From Lachnoanaerobaculum umeaense (lineage in GTDB: Bacteria; Bacillota; Clostridia; Lachnospirales; Lachnospiraceae), in assembly GCF_003589745.1 (NCBI RefSeq), contig NZ_CP032364.1, forward strand, positions 2,356,001-2,420,000: a DNA stretch of 64,000 bases, in the 5' to 3' direction. Position numbers and translations under genes: made by a program. Of the stretch, positions 1 to 9,193 are shown one piece after another (position 1 is the stretch's first letter; the number at the start of each line of letters is the position of its first letter). The notes beneath the pieces were generated by a model. The model ran no database searches. It was not told the DNA's origin and was given only the letters and a program-made list of their open reading frames with translations.

Positions 1-237
1 TGTAATACCTATTCCTGCAATATCCAAAGCTGATATTCCAAGCTTTGCCATAGCTTCTACAGCTACACTGAGCTGTGTAGACCATATTGCATCTGCATTA
101 TGTTCTACCCACCCCGGCTTTGGATAATGCTGCGTAAACTCCTTTTGTGCCACCTCACATATCTCACCGCTGCGATTAAAAATTATACATCTGTTGCTGG
201 TCGTTCCGGCATCAAAGGCCATAATATATTCAGCCAT
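1..237 (-). CDS. glpK: Glycerol kinase, N-terminal part (cut by window edge)
   Basis: Phosphorylates glycerol to glycerol-3-phosphate with ATP in the cytoplasm. The 79 visible residues open with [17 protein letters not shown], the FGGY-kinase phosphate-1 loop in its glycerol kinase form, and continue with [18 protein letters not shown], which is typical of GlpK and not of xylulokinase. A GGGAG ribosome site precedes the ATG at 237. The rest of the gene lies left of the window. It sits downstream of the polymerase gene terminator, so it probably has its own promoter within 240-480. Confidence 0.9.
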   Translation of the reverse strand, partial: MAEYIMAFDAGTTSNRCIIFNRSGEICEVAQKEFTQHYPKPGWVEHNADAIWSTQLSVAVEAMAKLGISALDIAGIGIT

Positions 238-249
238 ATTCTTCTCCCT

Positions 250-381
250 TTAAATTAATCTTATCTTTTTAACGGTTCTCTTCTGCTCAAGTCTAAAGAC
301 ATACTTTTTTTCTATAGTATCCCCTACAACTCTCAAAAATTCTTCATCTTTAAAAATACAAGTCTCTCTATATGTATAAAG
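250..381 (-). other. Open reading remnant upstream of glpK
   Basis: About 43 codons are open with protein-like composition (for example IEKKYVFRLEQKRTVKKIR) and end in TAA 12 bases before the glpK ATG. There is no ATG or good ribosome site at the upstream end. It may be the tail of a lost upstream gene or chance. I do not recognise a family. The rest of 382-479 is AT-rich and shows nothing else clear. Confidence 0.2.
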
Positions 382-479
382 TCACATACATTCTCTTATT
401 TTTCTATGTATATTGTATAAATATTTACGACATACTTCAATGTTTTTATTAAGACTTTGGTGTCTAACATTATTTTTAT

Positions 480-517
480 ATATTAAAAGGACTCCTATGA
501 TTCTTTGTCATAGGAGC
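480..517 (-). terminator. Terminator after the polymerase operon
   Basis: A perfect 9-bp stem (492-500 with 508-516) with a 7-base loop is followed on the minus strand by a short T-rich stretch (CCTTTTAATA). It lies 56 bases past the stop of the Y-family polymerase and would separate that operon from glpK. Confidence 0.6.
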
Positions 518-572
518 TATAAAAACTTACTTACTGCTCTTTATGGTTATATTTTTTTGATATTTTTCAACC

Positions 573-2036
573 TTACTCCTTATGTCCACCTATCTGCCTG
601 TTTCTATCTAACATCGTACCTTCTTCTTTCAGGTTTAATCCTTTAAATATTGCATTGCTTCCAAACTTATTTTTTAACTTTAAAACAGCTTTCATTCTGC
701 TATTCTCTTTTTCAAGGTTATTTCTTTCCAAAAGATTTCCTATATAGCCGGAATTGCTTTTATTGCCTATATCACTGGCAACTATTGTAAGTCTCCTAAA
801 CAACAATATAGGATTTGCCAATCTCTCAAACAGTTCCTCGCTTTTTTTACAGATTTCCTTAGAGGAATTTGTATATGATAAAAGATTTATTAAACCATGT
901 TCTCCCTCCGGTATACTTCTTCCATAAAAATCTTTTGTGATATTTCCCATGTATTTTTTTGCTACATCCGGATCTGAAAGGCTGTCAATATCATATCCAA
1001 GGCTCAAAGTAATTTGTCTTGTAGCAAGATCTTTTTCAAGCAGTGAAAATGAGAGTCTCTCAGCCATCTCAATAACTATTGTCCTAACTTCATCATAACT
1101 GTAAGGTCTTAGCAGTACCTGTCCTTCACTTATGCTTTTCTTTTCCGGAGTATATGACTTTATATCCTTGATATCTGTACTATCAATTCCCCAAGCATGT
1201 TCTATCAAGAAACTGGCATTCTTTCCAAACAACTTATACAAAAGATCCATTCCCTCATTGGTACGATTCTTTTTTAAGCTCTCTCTGGCTATATCTCCCA
1301 TTGTATATATGCCATACTTTGCCAAAGACTTGCTATATCCTCGACCTATTCTCCAAAAATCTGTAATAGGCGTATGACTCCAAAGCTTTTCTCTATAAGA
1401 TTTTACAGTCAACTCCCCTATCCTAGCTCCATGCTCATTTGGTTTGGCTTTCTTTGCCATAATATCCATAGCTATCTTGGCTAAGTACATATTTTCTCCA
1501 ATGCCTGCACTTGCTATTATTCCCGTGGTATCAAAGACATCTTTTACCATTTTCTCTACAAAATCTACCGAATTATCACCTATATAACCTGTAATATCTA
1601 TAAATACCTCATCCACTGAATAGACATATATATCATCTACAGAAACATATTTTAGATAAACACTAATGATTCTTGCACTGTATTCCATATACTTTTTCAT
1701 TCTTGGAACAGCCACTACCATATCCACTTCAAGCTTTGCATTTGCTTTCAGCTCTGAAAGTAAATAGGATTTTCCTTCCATTTTCCCAACAAGCTTTTGC
1801 CTTCTATTGTTTATCTCCTGTAATCTTTTTATAACCTCAAAAAGTCTCGGTCGTCCAGGTACCCCAAAGTTTTTTAATGCAGGACTCACTGCCAAACAAA
1901 TAGTTTTTGTTGTTCTACTCTCATCAGCCACTACCAGATTTGCATCCATCGGATCAAGATTTCTTTCTCTACACTCCACTGAGGCATAGAAGGATTTTAA
2001 ATCTATTGCAACAAATGTCTTTTTCTTATTATTCAT
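573..2036 (-). CDS. Y-family DNA polymerase (UmuC/UvrX-like)
   Basis: Translesion polymerase of the DinB/UmuC superfamily, which copies across damaged template. Catalytic motifs are visible: AIDLKSFYASVEC near residue 10 (first metal-binding Asp) and YSVDEVFIDITGY near residue 140 (Asp-Glu pair), followed by a helix-hairpin-helix-like region (SAGIGENMYLAKIAMDI) and a little-finger domain. The 487-residue length is longer than DinB and fits the UvrX/UmuC-type Firmicutes proteins. It starts 1 base after the upstream deacylase stop and is the last gene of a tight run (bcp, yaaA, deacylase, polymerase), suggesting a stress operon. Confidence 0.88.
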   Translation of the reverse strand: MNNKKKTFVAIDLKSFYASVECRERNLDPMDANLVVADESRTTKTICLAVSPALKNFGVPGRPRLFEVIKRLQEINNRRQKLVGKMEGKSYLLSELKANAKLEVDMVVAVPRMKKYMEYSARIISVYLKYVSVDDIYVYSVDEVFIDITGYIGDNSVDFVEKMVKDVFDTTGIIASAGIGENMYLAKIAMDIMAKKAKPNEHGARIGELTVKSYREKLWSHTPITDFWRIGRGYSKSLAKYGIYTMGDIARESLKKNRTNEGMDLLYKLFGKNASFLIEHAWGIDSTDIKDIKSYTPEKKSISEGQVLLRPYSYDEVRTIVIEMAERLSFSLLEKDLATRQITLSLGYDIDSLSDPDVAKKYMGNITKDFYGRSIPEGEHGLINLLSYTNSSKEICKKSEELFERLANPILLFRRLTIVASDIGNKSNSGYIGNLLERNNLEKENSRMKAVLKLKNKFGSNAIFKGLNLKEEGTMLDRNRQIGGHKE

Positions 2037-2037
2037 T

Positions 2038-2580
2038 TCAATTATCTATTATTTTGGCTTCTTTTCCCAATGCCGGTATTATTCTGTTCAAAAAATCTGT
2101 TGTGCTTATTTTCAATGTAGAGGTATTCTCACATGGATGGCATCTAATAAAATCAGCCTTTATCACATCTCTATCTATTACCAAATCTACCCTATTGTTT
2201 TTATCATTTAAAAGTCCAAGTACACTTACAGAGCCGGGTGTCACATCCAAAAATTCTTTCAAATAATTTTCTTTTGCAAAGGAGAGTCTGGACATATCAA
2301 GCTTCTTTGAAATATCTTTTGTAACATATTTTTTATCTCCCGGCATCATAAAAAGGAAGAATTTTGTTTCCTGCCTATTACAAAGTACTATATTCTTACA
2401 AATTTTTACACCAAGTGCCCCCTCTATTTCCTTACATTTCTCCATATCTGAAGCTTCATCATGGTCCACTACCTCATATTCCACACCTAAACTGTCCAAA
2501 AACTCATAGCATCTTTTTTCTTTGTCCTGTCTTTTTTCCACATCAACAGGTCTTCCCTTATATGGCTTTGAAATATACAT
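2038..2580 (-). CDS. Prolyl-tRNA editing / aminoacyl-tRNA deacylase, YbaK/ProX type
   Basis: Cytoplasmic editing enzyme that hydrolyses mischarged tRNA, usually Ala- or Cys-tRNA(Pro). The fold is recognisable from KNIVLCNRQETKFFLFMMPGDKKY (conserved Lys strand), GSVSVLGLLNDK and the HPCENTSTL signature near the C-terminus, which is characteristic of the ProX branch. The 180-residue length is normal. The N-terminal 20 residues are basic and poorly conserved, so a slightly later start is possible. It lies between yaaA and the Y-family polymerase with short gaps (14 and 1 bases). Substrate choice is inferred from family. Confidence 0.85.
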   Translation of the reverse strand: MYISKPYKGRPVDVEKRQDKEKRCYEFLDSLGVEYEVVDHDEASDMEKCKEIEGALGVKICKNIVLCNRQETKFFLFMMPGDKKYVTKDISKKLDMSRLSFAKENYLKEFLDVTPGSVSVLGLLNDKNNRVDLVIDRDVIKADFIRCHPCENTSTLKISTTDFLNRIIPALGKEAKIIDN

Positions 2581-2594
2581 AAAATATTCTAACC

Positions 2595-3338
2595 TTACCC
2601 TAATACAAATACATATCTATTATCATTTGACAGACCCTTATCAAATACAAATCCTAATCTATCAAATTTTTTTATTTCTTCTTCATTTTGAATATCATTG
2701 GATGCTAAAAAATTTACCATCTCTCCCCTTGCCATTTTCGCCAAGGTGGCTTTCTGTACTATTTTCCCATCCTTTTTCTCAGCAAAAACACAGGTGATAA
2801 ATTTGTCTTCTTTTGAAAGATAGCTTTCTATGATTTTTGAATATTCTTTTGAAGCCAGATTTATCACCACTTCTCCGGTTTCAAAAAGCTTTCTATATAT
2901 TTTGTCTCCCCAAAACTCATATAGATTTTTGCAATCTCCAATCTCAAGCTTTGCCTGCATTTCAAGTCTATATGGACTCACCACATCAAAGGTTCTAAGT
3001 ATACCGAAAAAACCTGAAAGTATATATAGATTCTCTCTTATATATTCAAGTGAAGAAGACTCCATTACATTTACAGCCATATATTGATATTGTATGCCCT
3101 GATATGAAAATATTGCAGGGGAAAGATTCCCCTGCAAATTCATATTTTTAAATCTGTCAAAATTTTCGTTCGCAATCTTATCATTGCATTTCCAAATTTC
3201 TTTCATCTCTTCATAGGACTTCTGTCTTATCTCATCTAAAAGCATCCGACTGTAATCAATATATGTAGGTATACTGTTGCCAATATAGCTGTCCGTATTT
3301 TCTATCATAGTCTTGGCAGGTGATACTACTATTTTCAT
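2595..3338 (-). CDS. yaaA: Peroxide stress protein YaaA (DUF328/UPF0246)
   Basis: YaaA proteins lower free iron during hydrogen peroxide stress and bind DNA. The N-terminus MKIVVSPAKTM and the regions IFSYQGIQYQYM, YILSGFFGILRTFDVVSPYRLEMQ and FEFWGD-like YEFWGDKIY are the family hallmarks. Length (247) is typical. The start overlaps the bcp stop by 4 bases (ATGA), so it is translationally coupled to the peroxidase gene. That supports a shared peroxide-defence role. Confidence 0.93.
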   Translation of the reverse strand: MKIVVSPAKTMIENTDSYIGNSIPTYIDYSRMLLDEIRQKSYEEMKEIWKCNDKIANENFDRFKNMNLQGNLSPAIFSYQGIQYQYMAVNVMESSSLEYIRENLYILSGFFGILRTFDVVSPYRLEMQAKLEIGDCKNLYEFWGDKIYRKLFETGEVVINLASKEYSKIIESYLSKEDKFITCVFAEKKDGKIVQKATLAKMARGEMVNFLASNDIQNEEEIKKFDRLGFVFDKGLSNDNRYVFVLG

Positions 3339-3790
3339 CCCAAAATCTCCAACATCTCAGCAGGATTTTTAGCAGCTTTCACCTTATCCATCGCCTCTAT
3401 AATGATTCCCTTTTCATCTATAAGGTATGTGGTTCTCACTACTCCCATAGATGTTTTTCCGTAAAGTTTTTTCTCATGCCATACATCATAAGCCTGTATC
3501 ACATCAAGTTCAGGATTGGAAAGCAGTGTAAAAGGCAATGAATACTTATCTTTGAATTTCTTATGTGAAGCCACACTGTCCTTACTGATACCTATTACCT
3601 CCACTCCTTTCTCGCTAAACTGCGGGTAAAGCTCACCAAAACCGCATGCTTGACTTGTGCATCCTGGAGTATTATCTTTAGGGTAAAAATATAGTATCAA
3701 CTTCTTGCCCTCATAATCTGAAAGGTTTCTAATTGTTCCATTCTCATCCGGAAGTGAAAACTTCGGTGCTTTTGTGCCTATCTGTAACAT
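3335..3790 (-). CDS. bcp: Thioredoxin-dependent thiol peroxidase (bacterioferritin comigratory protein)
   Basis: Peroxiredoxin of the BCP/PrxQ class that reduces hydrogen and alkyl peroxides using thioredoxin. The active-site motif FYPKDNTPGCTSQACGF carries the peroxidatic Cys near residue 44 and a second Cys five residues on, as in PrxQ enzymes with an in-helix disulfide. Length (151) is standard. It sits 12 bases after the xylulokinase stop, so readthrough from the sugar genes is possible, and overlaps yaaA. Confidence 0.95.
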   Translation of the reverse strand: MLQIGTKAPKFSLPDENGTIRNLSDYEGKKLILYFYPKDNTPGCTSQACGFGELYPQFSEKGVEVIGISKDSVASHKKFKDKYSLPFTLLSNPELDVIQAYDVWHEKKLYGKTSMGVVRTTYLIDEKGIIIEAMDKVKAAKNPAEMLEILG

Positions 3791-3802
3791 AAATCGCCAT
3801 CC

Positions 3803-5269
3803 TTATAAAATCTCTTTAAATATTCCTTTCAATGCAGGATATATCTTTTTAAACCTTTTGTATCTCTCCTCATATTTTACCACAAGATCGGCTTCAGGTT
3901 CTATTTTTTCTTTAATTTTTATTATAGATTTTGTAGCTGCTTCTACACTTTCATATTCCCCACAGCCTACTGCTGCAAGTATGGCAGCACCAAATCCAGG
4001 ACCTTCTTCACTTACAGGCACTTCCACTTCTACATTCATAATATTTGCTACAAGTCTTTTCCAAAGTGGACTCTTAGCACCGCCACCGCATATCATGGTT
4101 TTCTTTATTTCTATACCTAGACTTCTTGCCACCTCCAAAGAATCTCTAAGGCCAAAGGTAACACCCTCAAGTATTGCAAGTGTCATATCCTCTCTTCTTG
4201 TATCCATACTCATTCCGACAAATGTGCCTCTTGCCGCAGGATCGTTGTGAGGAGAACGCTCTCCCATAAGATATGGTAAAAAGAACACCTTGTTTTCTCC
4301 AAGATTATCTATATTCTCCTGCTCTGCGGCAAATTCCTTGGTCTTTAAGATATCCTCCATCCACCATTTATTACAGGAAGCCGCACTGAGCATACATCCC
4401 ATAAGGTGATAATTTCCATCTGAGTGATCAAATGAATGAAGTGCATTATATTTATCCACTCCAAAGTTTTTACTTGAAATAAATATAGTACCGGAGGTTC
4501 CAAGCGAAATATTGCAGGCACCATCTCCCACTGTACCGGTGCCTATAGCTGCTGCCGCATTATCTCCAGCCCCGGCTATTATCTTTATATCTTCATTCAG
4601 TCCCAGTTCTTTTGCAATCTCCGACTTTATATCTCCCACAACCTCATAGCTTTCATAAAGCTTTGGAAGCATACTTTTTGAAATACCACATATTTCAATC
4701 ATCTCAGATGACCATTTTTTGTTCTTGACATCCAAGAGAAGCATGCCTGAAGCATCTGAATAATCTGTGCAAAAACTTCCACTCAGCATATAGCTGATAT
4801 AATCCTTTGGAAGCATTATTTTTGAAATTTTTTCAAAAATTTCCGGCTCATTCTTTTTTACCCAAAGTATCTTTGGAGCTGTAAAACCGGCAAATGCAAT
4901 ATTTGCTGTAAGTTCTGAAAGCTTTTCCTTTCCAATAACATTGTTTAAATAATCTGTTTCCTCTGTACTTCTACCATCATTCCAGAGTATTGCAGGTCTC
5001 AATACATTGTCATCCTTATCCAAAATTACAAGTCCATGCATCTGTCCACCAAAGCTGATACCTGCTATTTTTTCAGCTGCACCAACTGAAATCTCCCTTA
5101 GACCTTCCTTTACTGCCAAAAACCAGTCTGTAGGATTTTGCTCACTCCATCCCGAATGTGGAAAATCTAGCGGATATTCTTTAGACACAGATTTTACAAG
5201 TTCACCCTTACTATCCATCATTACAAGCTTTAAGGCTGAAGTTCCCAAATCAACACCAATATAATACAT
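3803..5269 (-). CDS. xylB: Xylulokinase (FGGY family)
   Basis: Phosphorylates D-xylulose, or a related ketopentose, to the 5-phosphate. FGGY motifs are visible: MYYIGVDLGTSALKLV at the N-terminus, GQMHGLVILDK, ILWNDGRS, the nucleotide-binding GAGDNAAAAIGTG and GGGAKSPLWKRL near the C-terminus. The frame is open to an ATG at 5290, but a GGAG ribosome site lies six bases before the ATG at 5269, giving 488 residues starting MYYIG. It follows a FucI-like isomerase, so the pair would isomerise and then phosphorylate a sugar. The real substrate may not be xylulose. Confidence 0.88.
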   Translation of the reverse strand: MYYIGVDLGTSALKLVMMDSKGELVKSVSKEYPLDFPHSGWSEQNPTDWFLAVKEGLREISVGAAEKIAGISFGGQMHGLVILDKDDNVLRPAILWNDGRSTEETDYLNNVIGKEKLSELTANIAFAGFTAPKILWVKKNEPEIFEKISKIMLPKDYISYMLSGSFCTDYSDASGMLLLDVKNKKWSSEMIEICGISKSMLPKLYESYEVVGDIKSEIAKELGLNEDIKIIAGAGDNAAAAIGTGTVGDGACNISLGTSGTIFISSKNFGVDKYNALHSFDHSDGNYHLMGCMLSAASCNKWWMEDILKTKEFAAEQENIDNLGENKVFFLPYLMGERSPHNDPAARGTFVGMSMDTRREDMTLAILEGVTFGLRDSLEVARSLGIEIKKTMICGGGAKSPLWKRLVANIMNVEVEVPVSEEGPGFGAAILAAVGCGEYESVEAATKSIIKIKEKIEPEADLVVKYEERYKRFKKIYPALKGIFKEIL

Positions 5270-5303
5270 ACTCATCTCCAATCTTATCATTCACTGATAT
5301 ATT

Positions 5304-6789
5304 TTATGCAAACGGATTCTCGCTCTTATATAGTACACCCTTTGGATGATTATAATCAATATCCTCCAATGGAACTCCTATATATTTAAACACTTCATAG
5401 AGTGCCTTTCCAAATTTACCAAAAACTACTGCACCATGGTGAGGATAATTTTTCTCAATAAGAACATGGCGATAAAATCTTCCCATCTGGCTTATTGCAA
5501 AAACACCTATAGATCCGAAAGATCTTGTTCTTACAGGTAAAATCTCTCCCTCTACAATATATGCTCTAAGCTTACCATCTGCAGTACTTTGCAAGCGATA
5601 GAATGTAATACTTCCCGGAGCCAAGTCTCCCTCAAGTGTACCATTGGTAACCTCTTCAGGTAGAGATCTTGCCATAATTAGCTGATTTTTCATTTCTCTA
5701 AATGAAAGTTTTTTTTGCATTTGTATTTCCACAGTGGAATCCCATAAATGTTTCTTTATGCTCATATGGGAAGCTACCCTTTATATCAGTCTCATACATA
5801 TCTGCCGGTACATTATTATTGATATCTAGTAATGTCACTATATCGTCACTCACTACTGTACCTATATATTCGCTCAATGCTCCATATATATCCACCTCAC
5901 ATGATACCGGTATACCTCTTCCTGTAAGTCTTGAATTTACATAGCATGGTACAAATCCGAACATTGTCTGGAATGCAGGCCAACATTTTCCGGCTATTGC
6001 AACATATTCTCTATAACCCTTATGTGCCTCCAACCAGTCAAGCAATGTCAACTCATATTGTGCAAGCTTTGGAAGTATTTCCGGTTTATTATTGCCGTCT
6101 CCAAGTTCTTTTTCCATATCTGCTACTACCTGTGGTATTCTCTCATCATTTTCATGCTTTAAAAAGCTCTCGTACAGATCAAGCTCTGAGTTCTCCTCTA
6201 TCTCCACGCCGAGCTTATATAGCTGTGAAATAGGTGCATTACATGCTAGGAAATTATTTGGTCTTGGTCCAAAACCTATTATTTTTAATTTTCCAAGCCC
6301 TATAACAGCTTTTGCAATAGGCCTAAAGTCTGCTATCATATCTGCACATTCTGCAGCTGTACCTATAGGATATTCCGGAATATATGCTTTCACTCCTCTA
6401 AGTGCCAAATTGTAGCTTGCATTTAGCATACCACAATACGCATCCCCTCTTCCCTGAATAAGATTATCTCCACTTTCTTCTGCTGCACCTATTATCATTT
6501 TAGGTCCATCAAAATGTTTTGCCAATAAGCTCTCACTTATTTCAGGTCCGAAGTTTCCAAGATAAACAACCAATGCATTACAACTATTCTTCTTTATATC
6601 CTCTAATGCCTGAACCATATGTATTTCACTTTCAACTATACATATAGGACATTCGTAGATATCATCATTTCCATATTTACTGCTATAAGCCTCCATTAAA
6701 GCCTTTCTCCTATTTACTGAAAGACTCTCCGGGAAGCAATCTCTACTTACAGCTACTACACCTATTTTTAACTTTGGCAAATTAATCAT
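5304..6789 (-). pseudogene. L-fucose/arabinose isomerase-like protein, frameshifted at an A8 tract
   Basis: Sugar isomerase of the FucI-related group (COG2407 type), expected to convert an aldose to a ketose. The first part (GVVAVSRDCFP through GFHCGNTNAKK, 5698-6789) and second part (LSFREMKNQLIMARS through SENPFA, 5304 onward) together give a normal family length of about 490. They are split by one extra A in an eight-A run (5709-5716, T8 on the plus strand); seven A would read through. The start at 6789 has GAGG six bases upstream. It could be a true frameshift, transcript slippage or a sequencing error. The following gene is a xylulokinase. Confidence 0.75.
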
Positions 6790-6802
6790 ATTTCCTCTTT
6801 TC

Positions 6803-7985
6803 TTAGATAAGCCAATCCATATCAATACATTTACATTTTTTCTTAGTCAATCTTTCACTCAAAACATCCGGAGCACTGAGTCCTATATATATTTTTGAGC
6901 TTTTTCCGTCAGTGATAAATTGACCTTCATTATCTACTACCTTAAATGCATCTTCGTTTATTTTCAATTCAATTATTGCTCTTTCACCTGATGATATTGC
7001 TATCTTTTCAAATTCGACCAAGGTAGGATTTAGGGCCGCATATTTTGAATCATTTTTTACATATACTTGAACTACATCTTTTGTAGCTCTGCCTCTATTT
7101 GAAATCTCTACTCTCAAGTTCAATCCCCTACTCCTATTAGGGCTCTCATCTAAAATATCTACTGCCTCCAAATATGTATCTCCATAGTTTAGGCCAAATC
7201 CAAATGGGAAGAGAGGTTCATCTTTTAAATATCTATAGGTCCTATTCTCCATAGAGTAATCTTCAAAATCAGGCAGACAATCTGTGTCTTTATATATTGT
7301 TATAGGCAATTTTGCACTCGGAGAAACCTCTCCAAAGATTATATTTGCAAGTGCTGCCTCCCATAGCACCTGGATACCAGGTTTGTAAAAGAGCATTTGC
7401 ATTTTGTGCTATTCTCAAATCCATAGCACTTCCGGAAAAAATGCTCACAATCATTGGCTTGTTTAAATTTAAAAGTGCATCCAGCAGTATTTGCTGTGGC
7501 TTTGGCAATAAAAGATCTTTCTTATCACCTGAAAAATAGGCATTTCCCGTATCTCCCTCTTCCCCCTCAAGTGTTTCATCCAGCCCCAGGCAAAGAACAA
7601 TTACATCACAGTAATCAGCTACGCTTAAAGCCTCTGATATTCTGTCATAAGGCTTTGCAGACAATACTTCACTTTTTTCACTACTTAACTCACATCCTAC
7701 AGAATACAGAACTCTTATGTCTTCTCCTACATAATCTTGTATTCCTTCCAATGCCGTAATATATCTTGAAGCTGTGCCATGGTAGTTCCCATCCAAAGAT
7801 CTTCTTGAATTAGCGTTTGGTCCTATTACACCTATTGTTTTTATTTTTTCTTTATTTAACGGCAAGATACCATCATTTTTTAGTAAAACAATGCTTTCCT
7901 CAGCTACCTCTCTTGCCAAATTCAGATGTTTTTTTGATTCTACTTCAAGATAATCAATTTTATCAAATTTATTTTCATCAAATAT
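6803..7985 (-). pseudogene. GH3 beta-glucosidase remnant (5' truncated, frameshifted)
   Basis: Family 3 glycoside hydrolases remove terminal beta-linked sugars. Present are the GH3 C-terminal domain (EESIVLLKNDGILPL, VIGPNANSRRSLDGNYHG, VLCLGLDETLEGEEGDTG with candidate acid/base Glu) and the fibronectin-III-like tail (VVQVYVKND). The N-terminal barrel with the nucleophile Asp is absent: homology stops near 7985 at FDENKFDKIDYLEV. A second lesion near 7362 shifts frame in the WYPGAMGG / EAALANIIFG region. A two-base loss (GC) would explain it. It cannot make an active enzyme. Confidence 0.75.
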
Positions 7986-8730
7986 AAATCCTTTTGAATA
8001 TGTCAATGCCGGAATATATGATTTTTCTTGTGGAGAACTGGGAAGCGGAAATGAAAATGGAGTAGCTACAGCTAGAGATGGTATAAGCATTGTAGGATTC
8101 AAAAATATTGATTTTACAGATATAGGTTCTGATACTATTACTCTTGATATCTTTGCACTTACTGATGACCCCTACGAATTTGAAATCTATAGAGGTGATG
8201 ATATAAGTAATAGTGTTTGTATAGGAAAATATATTTATCAGAAACCTAAAATTTGGAATGTATATCAAAAAATTACCTGGAAACTAGATGAAACGCTTAC
8301 AGGCATAAACTCTATTTTCTTTTTGCTAAAGGCAAAAGTTCATATCAAAGGTTTTATATTTGACATATATAATAAAGTAAAATATTTCCTTAATGCAAGT
8401 TTTATAGATAATATATATGGTGACAGTTATACTATTTCTGGTGAAAAAATCCTAAATATCGGAAATAATGTAACTCTAGAATTTAATAATCTTGATTTTA
8501 GTGAATATAATACAGACAGTATAACTATATATGGCAGCACTCCACTTCAAAAGACCGGTATTTTACTTGAAATATGTAACTACAAGGATACCTATAGAGA
8601 AATGCTATACTTTGAAAACGCAAAAAAAAATAAAAGCTTTACCATTCCAAAACTGGACAGTAAAGCCGACATAAAACTGATTTTCCTTCCCGGGTCAAAT
8701 TTTGACTTCTATGGTATCAGCTTTATATAG
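7986..8730 (+). pseudogene. C-terminal remnant of a glycoside hydrolase (tandem carbohydrate-binding-like domains)
   Basis: An open plus-strand frame without a start codon runs from about 7981 to the TAG at 8730. It holds two related beta-rich units: NPFEYVNAGIYDF ... GFKNIDFTDIGSDTITL, and KVKYFLNASFIDNIYGDSYT ... IGNNVTLEFNNLDFSEYNTDSITIYG. This pattern is typical of CBM6-like tails of clostridial GH2 beta-galactosidases. The enzyme part is missing. The upstream end touches the equally truncated GH3 gene on the other strand. Exact parent family is inferred. Confidence 0.5.
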
Positions 8731-8735
8731 TGTAT

Positions 8736-8776
8736 ATCCCCAAATATCTCATTTGATTTTTGGGGATGTTTTTTTT
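8736..8776 (+). terminator. Terminator after the glycosidase remnant
   Basis: A 9-bp stem (8736-8744 with 8759-8767, ATCCCCAAA and its complement) is followed by a run of eight T on the plus strand. It is a strong intrinsic terminator. The right arm overlaps the last codons of the convergent ThrE-type gene. Confidence 0.8.
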
Positions 8777-9186
8777 GGTAAATGCAACTTAAATACTGAA
8801 TCCACAAAAAATATTGCAAGTGCTATAGAGCCTGCAATTTTTAATGCCTCATTCATATAAAAACTCAAATTTGAGGACTCTCTTATAAATGCATATGCAC
8901 ATCTGTATATTGAGCCTCCCGGTACTATTGGCAATATTCCAGGAATCAAAAAATTACTTACTGGTGCCTTCAAAACTCTAGCAAGTATATGTGACATAGT
9001 AGCAATACAGAGTGCAGAAACTAAGGCAGCAATTTCTACCCTATTTGCTACCATATCCATTACAAGATATACAGCCCAACCTACCATTCCTGTAAGTCCT
9101 GCCTGTACCATATATTTTTTTGGCAACTCTATCATAATGCAAAAAGCTACCACTGCAATAAATGCACCAATTATTTTAAAAAGCAT
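8749..9186 (-). CDS. Threonine/serine exporter, ThrE C-terminal-type subunit (DUF3815)
   Basis: Integral membrane half of a split ThrE amino-acid exporter. The 145 residues contain about five membrane segments and the family pattern ISHILAR-like MSHILARVLKAPVSNFLIPGILPIVPGGSIYRCAY. It begins eight bases after the larger ThrE half. In many Firmicutes the two halves are separate genes, as here. Substrate (threonine/serine) is from family knowledge. The stop codon lies inside the right arm of the neighbouring terminator. Confidence 0.85.
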   Translation of the reverse strand: MLFKIIGAFIAVVAFCIMIELPKKYMVQAGLTGMVGWAVYLVMDMVANRVEIAALVSALCIATMSHILARVLKAPVSNFLIPGILPIVPGGSIYRCAYAFIRESSNLSFYMNEALKIAGSIALAIFFVDSVFKLHLPKKTSPKIK

Positions 9187-9193
9187 ACTTTCC

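Noticed and set aside
413..646. Plus-strand 77-codon frame with hydrophobic residues
   Set aside because: It overlaps the terminator and 3' end of the polymerase gene, has no ribosome site, and its hydrophobicity comes from T-rich sequence.
3320..3541. Plus-strand frames antisense to yaaA/bcp and other conserved genes
   Set aside because: They lie opposite well-recognised conserved genes, lack ribosome sites and have no recognisable protein features.
7978..8268. Minus-strand 96-codon frame
   Set aside because: It is antisense to the protein-like plus-strand glycosidase remnant, with low-complexity Ile/Tyr/Ser composition and no family resemblance.
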